A stretch of DNA of 64,000 bases from Klebsiella pneumoniae (GCF_000742135.1 NZ_KN046818.1:3725447-3789446); one strand, 5' to 3'. Positions 26,091 to 35,024 are shown, counted from the stretch's first letter. A program made the numbers and translations. The notes: a model not told the origin generated them from the letters alone.

Positions 26091-27908
26091 TTATTCTGGA
26101 TACATTTCATGGAATTTTTCCTTCACTTCATTTCCAATGCCAGGAAGTGTAATAAGGAAACCTAGTTCATTGTAAATATCACCCTTAGAAGAAGATGACA
26201 ACCAGTTAAGACTTGTGACTACAATATTGTTATTGTCCCAAGAGAAAAACTTAGCATGTACTTGAGGATTATCTGCGGTTGTAATATTGAAACCTAAAGA
26301 CTGAAGATTTTGTTTTAATTCCTTAAGCTCGGCTGATTTTAGATCCCCACTTGATCTTCCATAAGCAATATCAATAGATATATTCTTATCGTACGCTTTC
26401 ACGGTTTTCAGCGGTAATATTATAGGTCTATCACCCGCATAGCTAACTCTATGACTACAAATAAATATATTGTTTTTAACTACATTGCAAGCTTGTTTTA
26501 CTATAGGGTGATGCTCAGGTGCAGAAATTATTTGAACGCTAGTATTACCATCTGATTCTTTGCGTATACTAACATTTTTATATAAGCTTGCAGAGAAAAA
26601 AGCTAGTTCTCTGCTCAGGTTATTTGCTAATCCAGTTCCACCCATTGATAGATGGGAGCATATATCAGTTAAATCTGCTACGATTAAATCGTCGGTTATA
26701 CAGGCAGATACTTCAAATCTATTAAATCTGCTCGATAGCCAATTGCACGAACCTAATGTAGCGCTGTAAATACCCTGTATTTCATCATGGATTATGAATT
26801 TTGCATGAGATAGAGTGGGGGCTCTATGGAATTTTATTTGTGTAGATAATCCTTTTTGTACTATTTTGTTATTTAATTCGTCAAATTTGGCTATGACATT
26901 TTTATAAGATTCAAGTTTATTCTGTTCCTCTGGTTCTGTTTGGCCCCATAGAATATCAATTTGGACTGATCGTTGTGCCGCATCTATTAAATTATCAAAC
27001 ACATCAGCAATACATTCTTCATTGATAAATGTAGAATGTATAATTAATCTACTTTTTGCATTGATTATTGAATTGAAAAGATGCATCCGATGTTCTTCGG
27101 GACCTGCAATCAGTCTAACTTGCTCTTTGTTAATTAAACGTTTTGGTAACGTTTTAACAGTTTCATTAATATTTTCTCCAACATAGATATCAGATTTACT
27201 TATATCTAATATCTCTGCGCGCTCACGAATCTTCTTATCTCTTTTAAGTATCTCACACTTTAATTCATCTGATATTTCGGGCATTCCTGTAATATTCCCC
27301 ATGTCGTCTATGGCGGCAAGAGCAAAATGTATATTTTTAGAATAATTTGTATCTATTATGTCATCTTCTATATCAATAACCTCTTCATCGTAATTTGTGA
27401 TTTTTTCATAAATTCTAGATAAGGTAGTAGTGTAGCTAGAGATGATATTTAATTCAGAGCATAAACCACGGAATGACTTTGTAGCATCTAAAATATTATG
27501 TTTAGAGTATAGTTGAAAACTTTGTTTCTTTTTTCTTTTCTCGTATCGGTAACACTCACGAGTCAAAGGGTCCACCATAAAACTTCTAACTCTTGAATAA
27601 GGGATGCTATCAGTAGGTAGTTCTTCATATAAGGCTACTTCTGCCCCCCTGTTCGTTGTTACAAAAAAATATTCATCATTGATTGGTTTTATTTCGATCC
27701 ATCCAGCTTTCATCAGAGGGATTAGCATTTCCACGACGAGTTGCCTGGGGAGATTTGATGTCTTAGCTAAAAAAGTTGAGGTACAAGGTGTTTTAGCAAT
27801 ATACCCTAACAATATTTTTTCAATTGGCCCCCAAGGTTTGGCTTTCGCTAAACTAAAACGATGCATGCCGTATCCAAAAGGTACTATTACGTATGTAGTT
27901 AGTGACAT
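26091..27908 (-). CDS. PLD-family protein of a Mokosh-type defence operon (MkoB-like)
   Basis: 605 aa. Residues about 25-75 look like a winged helix (SNLPRQLVVEMLIPLMKAGW). Two phospholipase D half-sites follow: HAKFIIHDEIQGIYSATLGS near residue 365 (His-x-Lys-x4-Asp) with NWLSSRF, and VHAKFFSWDNNNIVVTSLNW near 549, where Asp is also present. Both HKD sites look intact, so nuclease activity is likely. It starts 4 bases after the helicase gene stop, in one operon. Helicase plus separate PLD protein is the published type I Mokosh arrangement (established knowledge). It could otherwise be a DrmC-like PLD protein, but no DISARM partner genes are present. Confidence 0.8.
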   Translation of the reverse strand: MSLTTYVIVPFGYGMHRFSLAKAKPWGPIEKILLGYIAKTPCTSTFLAKTSNLPRQLVVEMLIPLMKAGWIEIKPINDEYFFVTTNRGAEVALYEELPTDSIPYSRVRSFMVDPLTRECYRYEKRKKKQSFQLYSKHNILDATKSFRGLCSELNIISSYTTTLSRIYEKITNYDEEVIDIEDDIIDTNYSKNIHFALAAIDDMGNITGMPEISDELKCEILKRDKKIRERAEILDISKSDIYVGENINETVKTLPKRLINKEQVRLIAGPEEHRMHLFNSIINAKSRLIIHSTFINEECIADVFDNLIDAAQRSVQIDILWGQTEPEEQNKLESYKNVIAKFDELNNKIVQKGLSTQIKFHRAPTLSHAKFIIHDEIQGIYSATLGSCNWLSSRFNRFEVSACITDDLIVADLTDICSHLSMGGTGLANNLSRELAFFSASLYKNVSIRKESDGNTSVQIISAPEHHPIVKQACNVVKNNIFICSHRVSYAGDRPIILPLKTVKAYDKNISIDIAYGRSSGDLKSAELKELKQNLQSLGFNITTADNPQVHAKFFSWDNNNIVVTSLNWLSSSSKGDIYNELGFLITLPGIGNEVKEKFHEMYPE

Positions 27909-27912
27909 GATA

Positions 27913-30900
27913 TTATGTCCTTTTCTTATTCTTATCTTGTTTTACGTGTTTGAATTCTCTAGAGTCAATCTTCTTTAATAATCCTTCACGCTCATATTCG
28001 ATGAGTTTATTGACAAGATCGACTAAAAATTGATTGCTTAAATCACCTTTTTTAATTTCTTTTTTGTCGATTAAATCAGACCAATATTTAAGGAATTCGA
28101 ATGAACCAATAATTATCATCTTATATTTTGCTCTACTTAGTAGGACATTCATGCGCCTACTATCAAGGAGAAATCCTAGAGATGCTCTAACATAAGAATG
28201 ATGATTATTTCTAACCATAGATACAATAACTATGTCAGCCTCAGCCCCTTGAAAACCATCAACAGTGCTACAAAATGAAGAATGATCATCTGGTTTTTGA
28301 AAATATTCTATTTGTAACGAATTTGGTTCTTTATGCAGTTTTTTATCCAGACTTCTCTTAATTAAATCTACCTGCTTTGCATAAGGTGACATGATTGCTA
28401 GTTTTGGTGTTTTTTCTGCGTTTGAATTCACTCTCAAATGTTCAAGAACGGATAAAAGAGTATTTTTTTCTAAGTTATTTGTCCAAACAGGAAGAGATTC
28501 TGCAGCATAATTGTTTTTAGTTTGTTGAACATCGGGGGTATCAATCCATATAATTGCCGGGGAGTTAAGTAATGGTGAGTTAGGTTTAAATGTAAAAGGG
28601 GTAATAGTATTTGCATCTCTATAGAATTTTTCTTTTGAAGGTTCTGTTTTAAGCTTTTTATCGTAAAATACGCTAGAGATCAAGTTTGCGATATCTGGAT
28701 GCATACGATGTTGGAAATTAAGCATGCTCGCAATTTTTCTATGCTTTCTATCATCACCGTAACGATCTATATATTTTTGTGATTTCACTTTTTCTTCAAG
28801 CACAAGACTTTCAAATAAGAGATGAAGCCTGACTGCACTAGAACTCAATTTTTCAAGTGTTTCGCTATCAATTGTTGAGATAAAATTTTCAGTAAAACGC
28901 TCTTTTATCCAATCACCTTTTATTTGTTGATTATTTATATCAGTTGCAATAATTATTGCGTTCTTCAATTTATTAATGTCAGTGAGGATCTCTCTCATTT
29001 TTTCTGTTGCATAAGGGGGTAACTGCTTATGATCACCTATCATCAGTCTTCTATATGAAAGTAACATCGGGCTAAGAAGTTCTACGCCTGTGACTTTTCC
29101 TGTTTCTTCCATTATTGACCAGTCAAATTGTGATTTCTCACTAATTAATTCTTCTACTTGTCTGGAGTTAGTTGTAGCAAAAACCATATTTGCAGATTTC
29201 AATATCTGTTTGATAAGAGAATATCTGTCTGATTTGGATGATTTACGACTGGCTGATATAATTGAATTTTTACTTATAGTTGATGTACATTCATCAAAAA
29301 TATCACTATCAATAAATCTTTTAATATATTCTAGCGCAAGGGAGTCTAATTGGTTTATTGATATGTCATCGCTATCATCATCCGAATATTTTTTTATACA
29401 ACTAACAATTAATGGTTTGGAGTTCGTTATATCTAAGGATGAAGTCACTTCTTGGTATAAATGCTGGACAGTAGAATGACTTTGTGCCGTTAGAACTATT
29501 CGACTCTCACTTTCATTAGAGAATATTTGATTTACAAGAGTCGTTATCAGATATGTTTTCCCAACACCAGGAGGTCCTTGGACTAAGAATATAGGCAAAG
29601 TCTTATTTATTTTTTCAAATGCATCTTTTTTAGATTCATCCAATGAATAAAAAGAACTATGAAGGTTGTTATTTATTTCAGATATAATAGTGTTATTGTA
29701 AGGATCATCTAACATACTCCTTAGCTCTGCGTGGTTACTTAATTCATCTATAGATGATGCTCTTCTACTTAATTGCTTAATAGTTCCCTGCACTGATGAA
29801 GGTATAAGGAAGCATTTTTTGAAACCTGGGTTTAGTGTATTTGTTGTGAATATATATTCGTAAACCCCTTCATGGTTTCTTTCTGTCTTTATAAAATCCA
29901 ATGTTACTTCATTATCACCATCATAGAAGTTGTTGTTTTCTGTAAGAATCCAGCTTATTGAATTAATTCTATCATTCTCTAAGTTGTCATGTAATCGAAT
30001 CGCAGGTGGTTTAATACCTAATGATGTCGATATATGGTCATCATCTTGTCTGCATTGTATTCTTACTGTAAAAAACTTTGACTCTGTTTTGTCCTTATCA
30101 TAACTAATTAATGTTACAGGGTAAATTTCTGATTTTGCGAAAGCTATTTCTGTTAGGTGATATATAGCAAACCCTTCGACAATAACTCTATTGGGAAGAA
30201 TATTATTATCATCTCGTTCAAGTTCAAGGATTAGATCATCCCAAGAGTTATATATACCTTGATAACGATTGTTAGATTTAAACTGAATACATTTTAATAC
30301 GTCTCTTTCTAAAGCTATTCTTTTAGCTTTGAATTTTATTTGTCTTGGAGGCTCAACATAAGCAGCATGGCAGAATGCAATGTTCCAATCAGAGTCCTCT
30401 GTTTTACCGTTGCGTTTTTTCTCTAGTACATAAGTGAGTTTTTCTCCGTAAAGAAGTATTTCTTCTTTATTACTTCTATTTTTATTTATAGATAGGTATA
30501 TTTTCCCTGATAGATCCCTTGTTATAAAGTCTAAGCATTCATCAATATCTTTATCTGAAATTGTGATTCCATGATCTCTATTTATGGTATATTGTATGGC
30601 ATTAAAAACAGATGTTATTTTGTCTGGTGTTACTTCCGAGTTTGCTTTTGCCGAAAAAAGAAATTCAATATGCCTAGTTGAATTTTCTTTTGAAATTAGA
30701 GATTCTAATGACTTCAATATAGTGTTTGCTTTTTCTATTATTATAGAGCCATTTATGGCCTCCCTCGATAAGTTGGTTTCTAATTTCATAACACCAATCA
30801 ATCCGCGAATTAAAATTAATTCATCAAGAATTAGATCGGTTTCATCTACTAAATCATTAATTGTGACTTGAAGATTTATTAATCTATCTGAGCTTATGTT

Positions 30901-31572
30901 AAGTAATTCGGCTATTAGAAAACCTAAATCAGCCCAATCAGATAAAAAAGAATACTGCTTATTAATCTTCAAATCTCTAGATGTATATTCGTTATGTTTA
31001 TCTGAAACAGCGTGGACGCGTAGTGACCATTCGAAGCCGGTTAATTGGAAGTCAAAGTCAAGTGATCTAGGATCAGTTAGTATAGAATCTTTATCCAGAT
31101 GCCTATGAAGCAGACCTTGGGAATGCAATAGTTCGATGGCTTTAATAATTCTTATAAAATTATGCCAAAGTTTGATTCTATTCTCAATTCTTCTACTATT
31201 CCTGATCCATTCTTTATTTAAACTTAGTGTCTTTTTTTCTTTAAATATATATGACAGAGGAACTCTGAAGTCGGCATCCAATACTAAGTAAAATCCCCTT
31301 TCATCTTTTCCTGAGTCAACTATAGAAGATATATAGTCTCCTAGACCGGGCAAGCCTTTCAGCCTATGGAGTTGTCTTATTTCATATCGCCACAAATCTT
31401 CAATTATATCGTTGTTTTTTGATTCATCTTTAGGCCAAAATTTTATTAGCACTCGCTTGGCATTTTGCGCAGCCTCTAATAAGCATGGTTTGCCATTTTC
31501 TCTATCATATTCATTTAGAGTATTAATATCCTCATATTGATTGAGGAAGTTTCCGGTGAGATAAGTTTCCAT
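27913..31572 (-). CDS. Kinase-like domain fused to SF1 helicase (MkoA-like, Mokosh type I)
   Basis: 1219 aa. The N-terminal 200 residues resemble a protein kinase: VLIKFW (Lys44), YEIRQLHRL, ELLHSQGLLHRHLDKDSIL (residues about 147-165) and QLTGFEWS. The catalytic HRD Asp is replaced (HRH) and DFG reads GFE, so it is probably a pseudokinase. The C-terminal half is a UPF1/DNA2-like SF1 helicase: Walker A GPPGVGKT near residue 667, motif II-like MEETGKV near 815, HRMHPDIANLISSVFY, and motif V/VI VDGFQGAEADIVIVS and SRRMNVLLSRAK. ATG 31572 follows GGAGCATAA. Architecture and partner fit the Mokosh type I system described as a kinase-helicase plus PLD protein. Confidence 0.85.
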   Translation of the reverse strand: METYLTGNFLNQYEDINTLNEYDRENGKPCLLEAAQNAKRVLIKFWPKDESKNNDIIEDLWRYEIRQLHRLKGLPGLGDYISSIVDSGKDERGFYLVLDADFRVPLSYIFKEKKTLSLNKEWIRNSRRIENRIKLWHNFIRIIKAIELLHSQGLLHRHLDKDSILTDPRSLDFDFQLTGFEWSLRVHAVSDKHNEYTSRDLKINKQYSFLSDWADLGFLIAELLNISSDRLINLQVTINDLVDETDLILDELILIRGLIGVMKLETNLSREAINGSIIIEKANTILKSLESLISKENSTRHIEFLFSAKANSEVTPDKITSVFNAIQYTINRDHGITISDKDIDECLDFITRDLSGKIYLSINKNRSNKEEILLYGEKLTYVLEKKRNGKTEDSDWNIAFCHAAYVEPPRQIKFKAKRIALERDVLKCIQFKSNNRYQGIYNSWDDLILELERDDNNILPNRVIVEGFAIYHLTEIAFAKSEIYPVTLISYDKDKTESKFFTVRIQCRQDDDHISTSLGIKPPAIRLHDNLENDRINSISWILTENNNFYDGDNEVTLDFIKTERNHEGVYEYIFTTNTLNPGFKKCFLIPSSVQGTIKQLSRRASSIDELSNHAELRSMLDDPYNNTIISEINNNLHSSFYSLDESKKDAFEKINKTLPIFLVQGPPGVGKTYLITTLVNQIFSNESESRIVLTAQSHSTVQHLYQEVTSSLDITNSKPLIVSCIKKYSDDDSDDISINQLDSLALEYIKRFIDSDIFDECTSTISKNSIISASRKSSKSDRYSLIKQILKSANMVFATTNSRQVEELISEKSQFDWSIMEETGKVTGVELLSPMLLSYRRLMIGDHKQLPPYATEKMREILTDINKLKNAIIIATDINNQQIKGDWIKERFTENFISTIDSETLEKLSSSAVRLHLLFESLVLEEKVKSQKYIDRYGDDRKHRKIASMLNFQHRMHPDIANLISSVFYDKKLKTEPSKEKFYRDANTITPFTFKPNSPLLNSPAIIWIDTPDVQQTKNNYAAESLPVWTNNLEKNTLLSVLEHLRVNSNAEKTPKLAIMSPYAKQVDLIKRSLDKKLHKEPNSLQIEYFQKPDDHSSFCSTVDGFQGAEADIVIVSMVRNNHHSYVRASLGFLLDSRRMNVLLSRAKYKMIIIGSFEFLKYWSDLIDKKEIKKGDLSNQFLVDLVNKLIEYEREGLLKKIDSREFKHVKQDKNKKRT

Positions 31573-32106
31573 TTATGCTCCAGATGATTAGTTTCGCTAG
31601 CTCATATCTGTAGTCGTTTTGAAGTGGTTATAAAGATATTATTTGTTTTCAAAAGCTTGAGAGTATGACAGTTTAAAATTATTAATGACTTATTAAAAGG
31701 GTTGTGATGATTATGTTTACTATCTTGAAAATATACGCTGTTATTTTGAATAGATGTGTCCTTCTGTCATTTTGTAAACTTGTGAATCAGATCACGTTAA
31801 TTCTGTTATAGGAACGCTACCGCCCTAAGGAATTTTACCCTCAAGCTAATAAAAACACTTTAGCTAACAACATCATGAATTAAAAGGAATTTATTTCTTT
31901 CTTTATTAGCAAACCTTTCCGCATCCTTGAGATGCTTTATGTCAATTTATTGATTGCGAATTTTTTGTCGATTCCCCGCTTATCAAGCAGGTTTGATAAG
32001 GGCATTGTTCATCTGAGGTTATAGAGGTGGCGTCGTTTAAAAGTTTTGGTATAATACTCTTTCGCATAGCTTCATGCGTAACATCGTTGGATGTAGAGGA
32101 GGCTTA
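31573..32106. promoter_or_regulatory. Long intergenic region between the helicase operon and the Fic module
   Basis: 534 bases without a gene. It holds a CRP-type site TGTGAATCAGATCACG at 31781-31796, a perfect 8-base stem CTTATCAA/TTGATAAG with a 6-base loop at 31979-32000, and an extended -10 promoter TTTGGTATAAT at 32045-32055 reading toward the small ORF at 32107. The divergent promoter of the helicase operon must also lie here. Assignments of regulators are inference. Confidence 0.5.
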
Positions 32107-32277
32107 ATGAGCAATAACAGAAAAAAAGAGCATGCAACTTATGCTAAACCTTCTCGCTCGGACATTATGCGTTCTGTGGCGACATCAACGGCCGTCGAAA
32201 CCGGCCAGCCGTCAGCTAGCGTTGAAGCTTCACTTGAAGCTGCACGCAAGAAATTCGCGCATCTTCGCCTCGCTTAG
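32107..32277 (+). CDS. Possible Fic antitoxin (56-aa convergent small protein)
   Basis: A 56-aa protein with ribosome site GAGGAGGCTTA before ATG 32107. Its middle STAVETGQP resembles the (S/T)xxxE(G/N) inhibitory helix of Fic antitoxins such as VbhA and YhfG (for instance SRRLEGVEMP), and it ends in an Ala/Lys-rich helix (ASLEAARKKFAHLRLA). The E is followed by T then G rather than G, so the motif is imperfect. Its 3' end overlaps the 3' end of fic by 4 bases on the opposite strand. Antitoxin role is inferred. Confidence 0.6.
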   Translation: MSNNRKKEHATYAKPSRSDIMRSVATSTAVETGQPSASVEASLEAARKKFAHLRLA

Positions 32278-32891
32278 ATCTTTCTTAATGCTTCACTGAC
32301 CCAGTGTTTCATCGGCTCATAGTCCATTGATACACCTGCATGAATAGCCGAGATATACTGGGTTTTGTTTTCCTCCCAGCTTTGATAATCCAGCGGTTTG
32401 TATCCTCCCTGAACGGCCATCACGTCGGCTAGCAGTCGCGACAGGCGCCCGTTTCCCTCTCTGAATGGATGGATAAGTATCAGCTCGACATGGGTGATGG
32501 CGATAGCGGTGATGAGTTGTTCTTCGTCCATGCCGCTACACGGTGTGTATTGAGCCAGATACTTGTTATCAAATTCGTTCAGCAGTTTTGGCAACTGCGC
32601 TGAGGGGGCAAACATAAAGCCGCCTTTGCTGATATTAACTGCTCTTTCTTGTCCAGCCCACTCGTAGATGTTACCTAACCAGCGGCGATGCCAGCTTTTT
32701 AGCATGGCTACGCTGAGCTGTCCTTCCGGGAACTGCTCTTCAAAAACAGACTGGTAGAGTTGTTCTAACAGGACAAGTTCAGCCTCATCCATCTCATCAG
32801 AAGTAGCGATCCCCAGCTTATTAGCCAAAACCTGCTCGCCAGAGTCTTTCTCATACTGACCTTCACTGCTGGATACATGGTATCGGCTCAT
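32274..32891 (-). CDS. Fic-domain AMP transferase
   Basis: 205 aa. The canonical Fic motif HPFREGNGRLSR starts at His141, with the flap-region KGGFMFAPSAQLPKLL at about 89-104. No (S/T)xxxE(G/N) motif is evident before or after the Fic motif, so it looks like a class I Fic, which needs a separate antitoxin. Likely modifies a host protein by AMPylation, inhibiting growth; the target is unknown. It is more GC-rich than the helicase operon, suggesting a separate origin in the island. Next to attR. Confidence 0.88.
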   Translation of the reverse strand: MSRYHVSSSEGQYEKDSGEQVLANKLGIATSDEMDEAELVLLEQLYQSVFEEQFPEGQLSVAMLKSWHRRWLGNIYEWAGQERAVNISKGGFMFAPSAQLPKLLNEFDNKYLAQYTPCSGMDEEQLITAIAITHVELILIHPFREGNGRLSRLLADVMAVQGGYKPLDYQSWEENKTQYISAIHAGVSMDYEPMKHWVSEALRKI

Positions 32892-32990
32892 GGAGATGCC
32901 CTGTGTTATTAGAGGGATGGAAAAACAGGGAGATTATAACGCTGGATGAGTACAGCAAACAATATTCGTAAAATCAGATAGTTACAAAAG

Positions 32991-33007
32991 TGTAGGTTGA
33001 AGTGTAG
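32991..33007 (+). promoter_or_regulatory. Probable integrase arm-type site, right end
   Basis: TGTAGGTTGAAGTGTAG, one base different from 21114-21130 and in the same orientation, 53 bases inside attR. Confidence 0.6.
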
Positions 33008-33034
33008 TTTTTATTAAATTGTGAAAAATAATCT

Positions 33035-33103
33035 TTAATAATAAGCGCTAACACACCAATGCATCATCGGCGTGTGGGCGTCGAGATTGTCAATTGTGCT
33101 CAT
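33035..33103 (-). pseudogene. Stranded native start of mutS (22 codons)
   Basis: ATG at 33101-33103 opens MSTIDNLDAHTPMM, the native Klebsiella-style start of MutS, then diverges into island sequence (HWCVSAYY) and stops. Its upstream DNA (33104-33216) should contain the original mutS promoter, now driving only this remnant into the island. Confidence 0.88.
33060..33103 (-). repeat. attR: chromosomal copy of the mutS 5' end
   Basis: Partner of 20964-21007 (35 of 44 bases equal). The GC-rich codon choice (CTC GAC GCC CAC ACG CCG) fits the host chromosome, while the left copy has AT-rich choices, which shows which copy came from the island. Confidence 0.85.
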
Positions 33104-33216
33104 GGGGTGTTATCCAGATCCCTGATTTGAAATGGCTGCGATTTTGTAGTTGTCGTCGTTATCACATGGATGAGACATAATAACGGAGATGGGCAGGTGA
33201 GGGAAACCGACGAAAG

Positions 33217-33252
33217 CGCGCGGCGCGATCCGGATTCCAGTTGCGCCGCGCG
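33217..33252 (-). terminator. Strong hairpin after hmuV
   Basis: CGCGCGGCGC (33217-33226) pairs perfectly with GCGCCGCGCG (33243-33252). It begins just after the hmuV stop on the minus strand and is followed by CTTTCG, a poor T tract, so termination is plausible but not certain. Confidence 0.55.
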
Positions 33253-33256
33253 GGGG

Positions 33257-34036
33257 TTACGGCGCCAGATAAACCTGGGGGACCGCGTTGTCCGGGTGCT
33301 GGACGAGGCGGACATCCGCCCCGTACCAGCGATGGATAACCGGCTGCTGGATCACCTCCTGCGGCGTGCCCTGGGCGACCAGATGTCCCTGGTGGAGCAG
33401 CAGGATGCGGTCGGCCCACAGGGCGGCGAGGTTAAGGTCATGCAGCACCACGCAGACGTGCAGTTGCCCGCCGGCGGTGAGCCGTTTGAGCAAACGCAGC
33501 AGGTGCTGCTGATAGTAAAGGTCCAGCGCCGAGGTGGGCTCATCGAGAAACAGCCAGCCCTGCGGCGCGCCGTCGCGCCATAGCTGCGCCAGACAGCGGG
33601 CCAGCTGTACCCGCTGCTGCTCGCCGCCGGAGAGGCCGGGATAGCGGCGACCGGCAAGGCCATCGCAGCCGGTGACGGCCATCACCGCCGCCAGCACCGC
33701 CGGATCCGCCGTCGCGCCCCACGGTGAGCGTCCCATGGCAATGACCGTTTCCACCGTCCAGTCGGCCTGCAGGGCCGTTCGCTGCAGCATGACCGCCCGC
33801 CGGCGCGACAGCGCCTCGGGGGACCAGGCCTCCAGCGGCTTGCCTGCAAGATGGCGGGTGCCGCTGTCCGGAGTCAGATAGCCGGTCAACAGGCGCAGCA
33901 GAGTGGATTTCCCGGCGCCGTTCGGCCCGATAAGCGCCGTCATCTCGCCGCCGCGCAGCGCGACGGAGACGTTGTCGATAATCTGTCGTTTACCAAGGTG
34001 AAGTGACAGCCCCTGGGCGCAGTATTCATTAACCAT
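33257..34036 (-). CDS. hmuV: Heme ABC transporter ATPase HmuV
   Basis: ATPase that powers heme import through HmuU. 259 aa with Walker A IGPNGAGKSTLLRLL, signature LSGGEQQRVQLARCL, Walker B WLFLDEPTSALD and the H-loop VVLHDLNLAAL. It overlaps hmuU by 8 bases; last gene of hmuRSTUV. Confidence 0.95.
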   Translation of the reverse strand: MVNEYCAQGLSLHLGKRQIIDNVSVALRGGEMTALIGPNGAGKSTLLRLLTGYLTPDSGTRHLAGKPLEAWSPEALSRRRAVMLQRTALQADWTVETVIAMGRSPWGATADPAVLAAVMAVTGCDGLAGRRYPGLSGGEQQRVQLARCLAQLWRDGAPQGWLFLDEPTSALDLYYQQHLLRLLKRLTAGGQLHVCVVLHDLNLAALWADRILLLHQGHLVAQGTPQEVIQQPVIHRWYGADVRLVQHPDNAVPQVYLAP

Positions 34037-35024
34037 GTCTGGAGTTCTCCCGACGAAAGACCAGCCACAGAAACCAGGGGGCGCCCAGCAGGCTGGTGAG
34101 CAGACCGACCGGTATCTCCGCCGGCGCCGCCACGGTGCGGGCCAGGGTGTCGGCCAGCAGAAGCAGGATCGCGCCGGCCAGCAGCGAGCCGGGGATCAGT
34201 CCGCGATGGTCCGGTCCCAGCCACAGGCGCATCAGGTGCGGCACCACCAGGCCGATAAAGCCGATGACTCCGCTGATGGCCACCGCGGCGGCCACCAGCA
34301 CCGCGCTGCACAGCAGCAGCCAGCGCTGCAGCGCCTGCACGTTGACCCCGAGATAGTGCGCCTCTTCATCGCCAAGCTGCAGCAGATTGAGGCGGGACGC
34401 CATCCACCACACCGCCAGCGCAGCCGGGATAATCAAGGTCGCGGCCACCAGCAGCGTCGGCCATTCGGCCTGGCCCAGACTGCCCATTCCCCACAGCGAC
34501 AGCTGGCGCAGCTGGGCGTCATTGCTCAGCCAGGACAGGACGCCGACCAGCGCGCCGCACAGCGCGTTGATGGCGATCCCCACCAGCAGCAGGCGCGACA
34601 GCGAACCCTCCTCCGCCCGACTGAGGATGAAAATCACCACCATCACCGCCAGGCTGCCAATAAACGCCGCCAGCATCGGCATATACAGGGCGATCAGCCC
34701 CGCAGCGGAGAACGGGAGCACCAGCCAGCTGGCCACCGCCAGCGCGGCGCCGCTGCTGATGCCCAGCAGGCCCGGGTCGGCAAGCGGGTTGCGAAACAGC
34801 CCCTGCATCACGCAGCCGGAGAGGGCCAGCGCCGCGCCCACCAGCAGGGCCAGCAGCACCCGCGGCAGACGGATGGTCAGCCAGATATGGCGCAGCATGT
34901 CATCCCCGGAAGGCAGCAGGTTGACCAGCGGCAAGCGCATGGCGCCGAGGGTGGTGGCAAACAACGTCAGGGAGACCAGCAGCAGCGTCATCAGCAGCAA
35001 ACGGCGAGCGAGGGCAGGGCGCAT
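34029..35024 (-). CDS. hmuU: Heme ABC transporter permease HmuU
   Basis: 331-aa FecCD/BtuC-type permease with about ten membrane helices, including LLALLVGAALALSGCVMQGLFRNPLADPGLLGISSGA and the cytoplasmic coupling segment VVPHLMRLWLGPDHR that contacts HmuV. ATGA overlap with hmuT upstream. Confidence 0.95.
   Translation of the reverse strand: MRPALARRLLLMTLLLVSLTLFATTLGAMRLPLVNLLPSGDDMLRHIWLTIRLPRVLLALLVGAALALSGCVMQGLFRNPLADPGLLGISSGAALAVASWLVLPFSAAGLIALYMPMLAAFIGSLAVMVVIFILSRAEEGSLSRLLLVGIAINALCGALVGVLSWLSNDAQLRQLSLWGMGSLGQAEWPTLLVAATLIIPAALAVWWMASRLNLLQLGDEEAHYLGVNVQALQRWLLLCSAVLVAAAVAISGVIGFIGLVVPHLMRLWLGPDHRGLIPGSLLAGAILLLLADTLARTVAAPAEIPVGLLTSLLGAPWFLWLVFRRENSRHG

Larger units (their letters stand above)
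20964..33059 (+). mobile_element. Integrative island in the 5' end of mutS (about 12.1 kb)
   Basis: Bounded by imperfect 44-base direct repeats of the mutS start, both beginning with TGCATCAT (20964 and 33060). Contains a tyrosine integrase next to one end, an unknown protein, an IS3-family element, a nuclease-like gene, a helicase/PLD operon and a Fic module. Base composition is clearly AT-rich against GC-rich flanks. Integrase arm-type sites occur near both ends. No replication, capsid or conjugation gene is visible, so it looks like a defence-type island that probably depends on a helper for mobility. Confidence 0.88.

Noticed and set aside
26091-31572. DISARM or BREX system
   Set aside because: No drmB (DUF1998), methyltransferase, pglZ or brx genes; a kinase-like/helicase fusion plus PLD fits Mokosh better.
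20964-33059. Intact prophage
   Set aside because: No capsid, terminase, portal, tail, lysis or replication genes are present.
33035-33103. Independent small gene at the right end of the island
   Set aside because: The first 14 codons are the native mutS start; the rest is read-through into island DNA.
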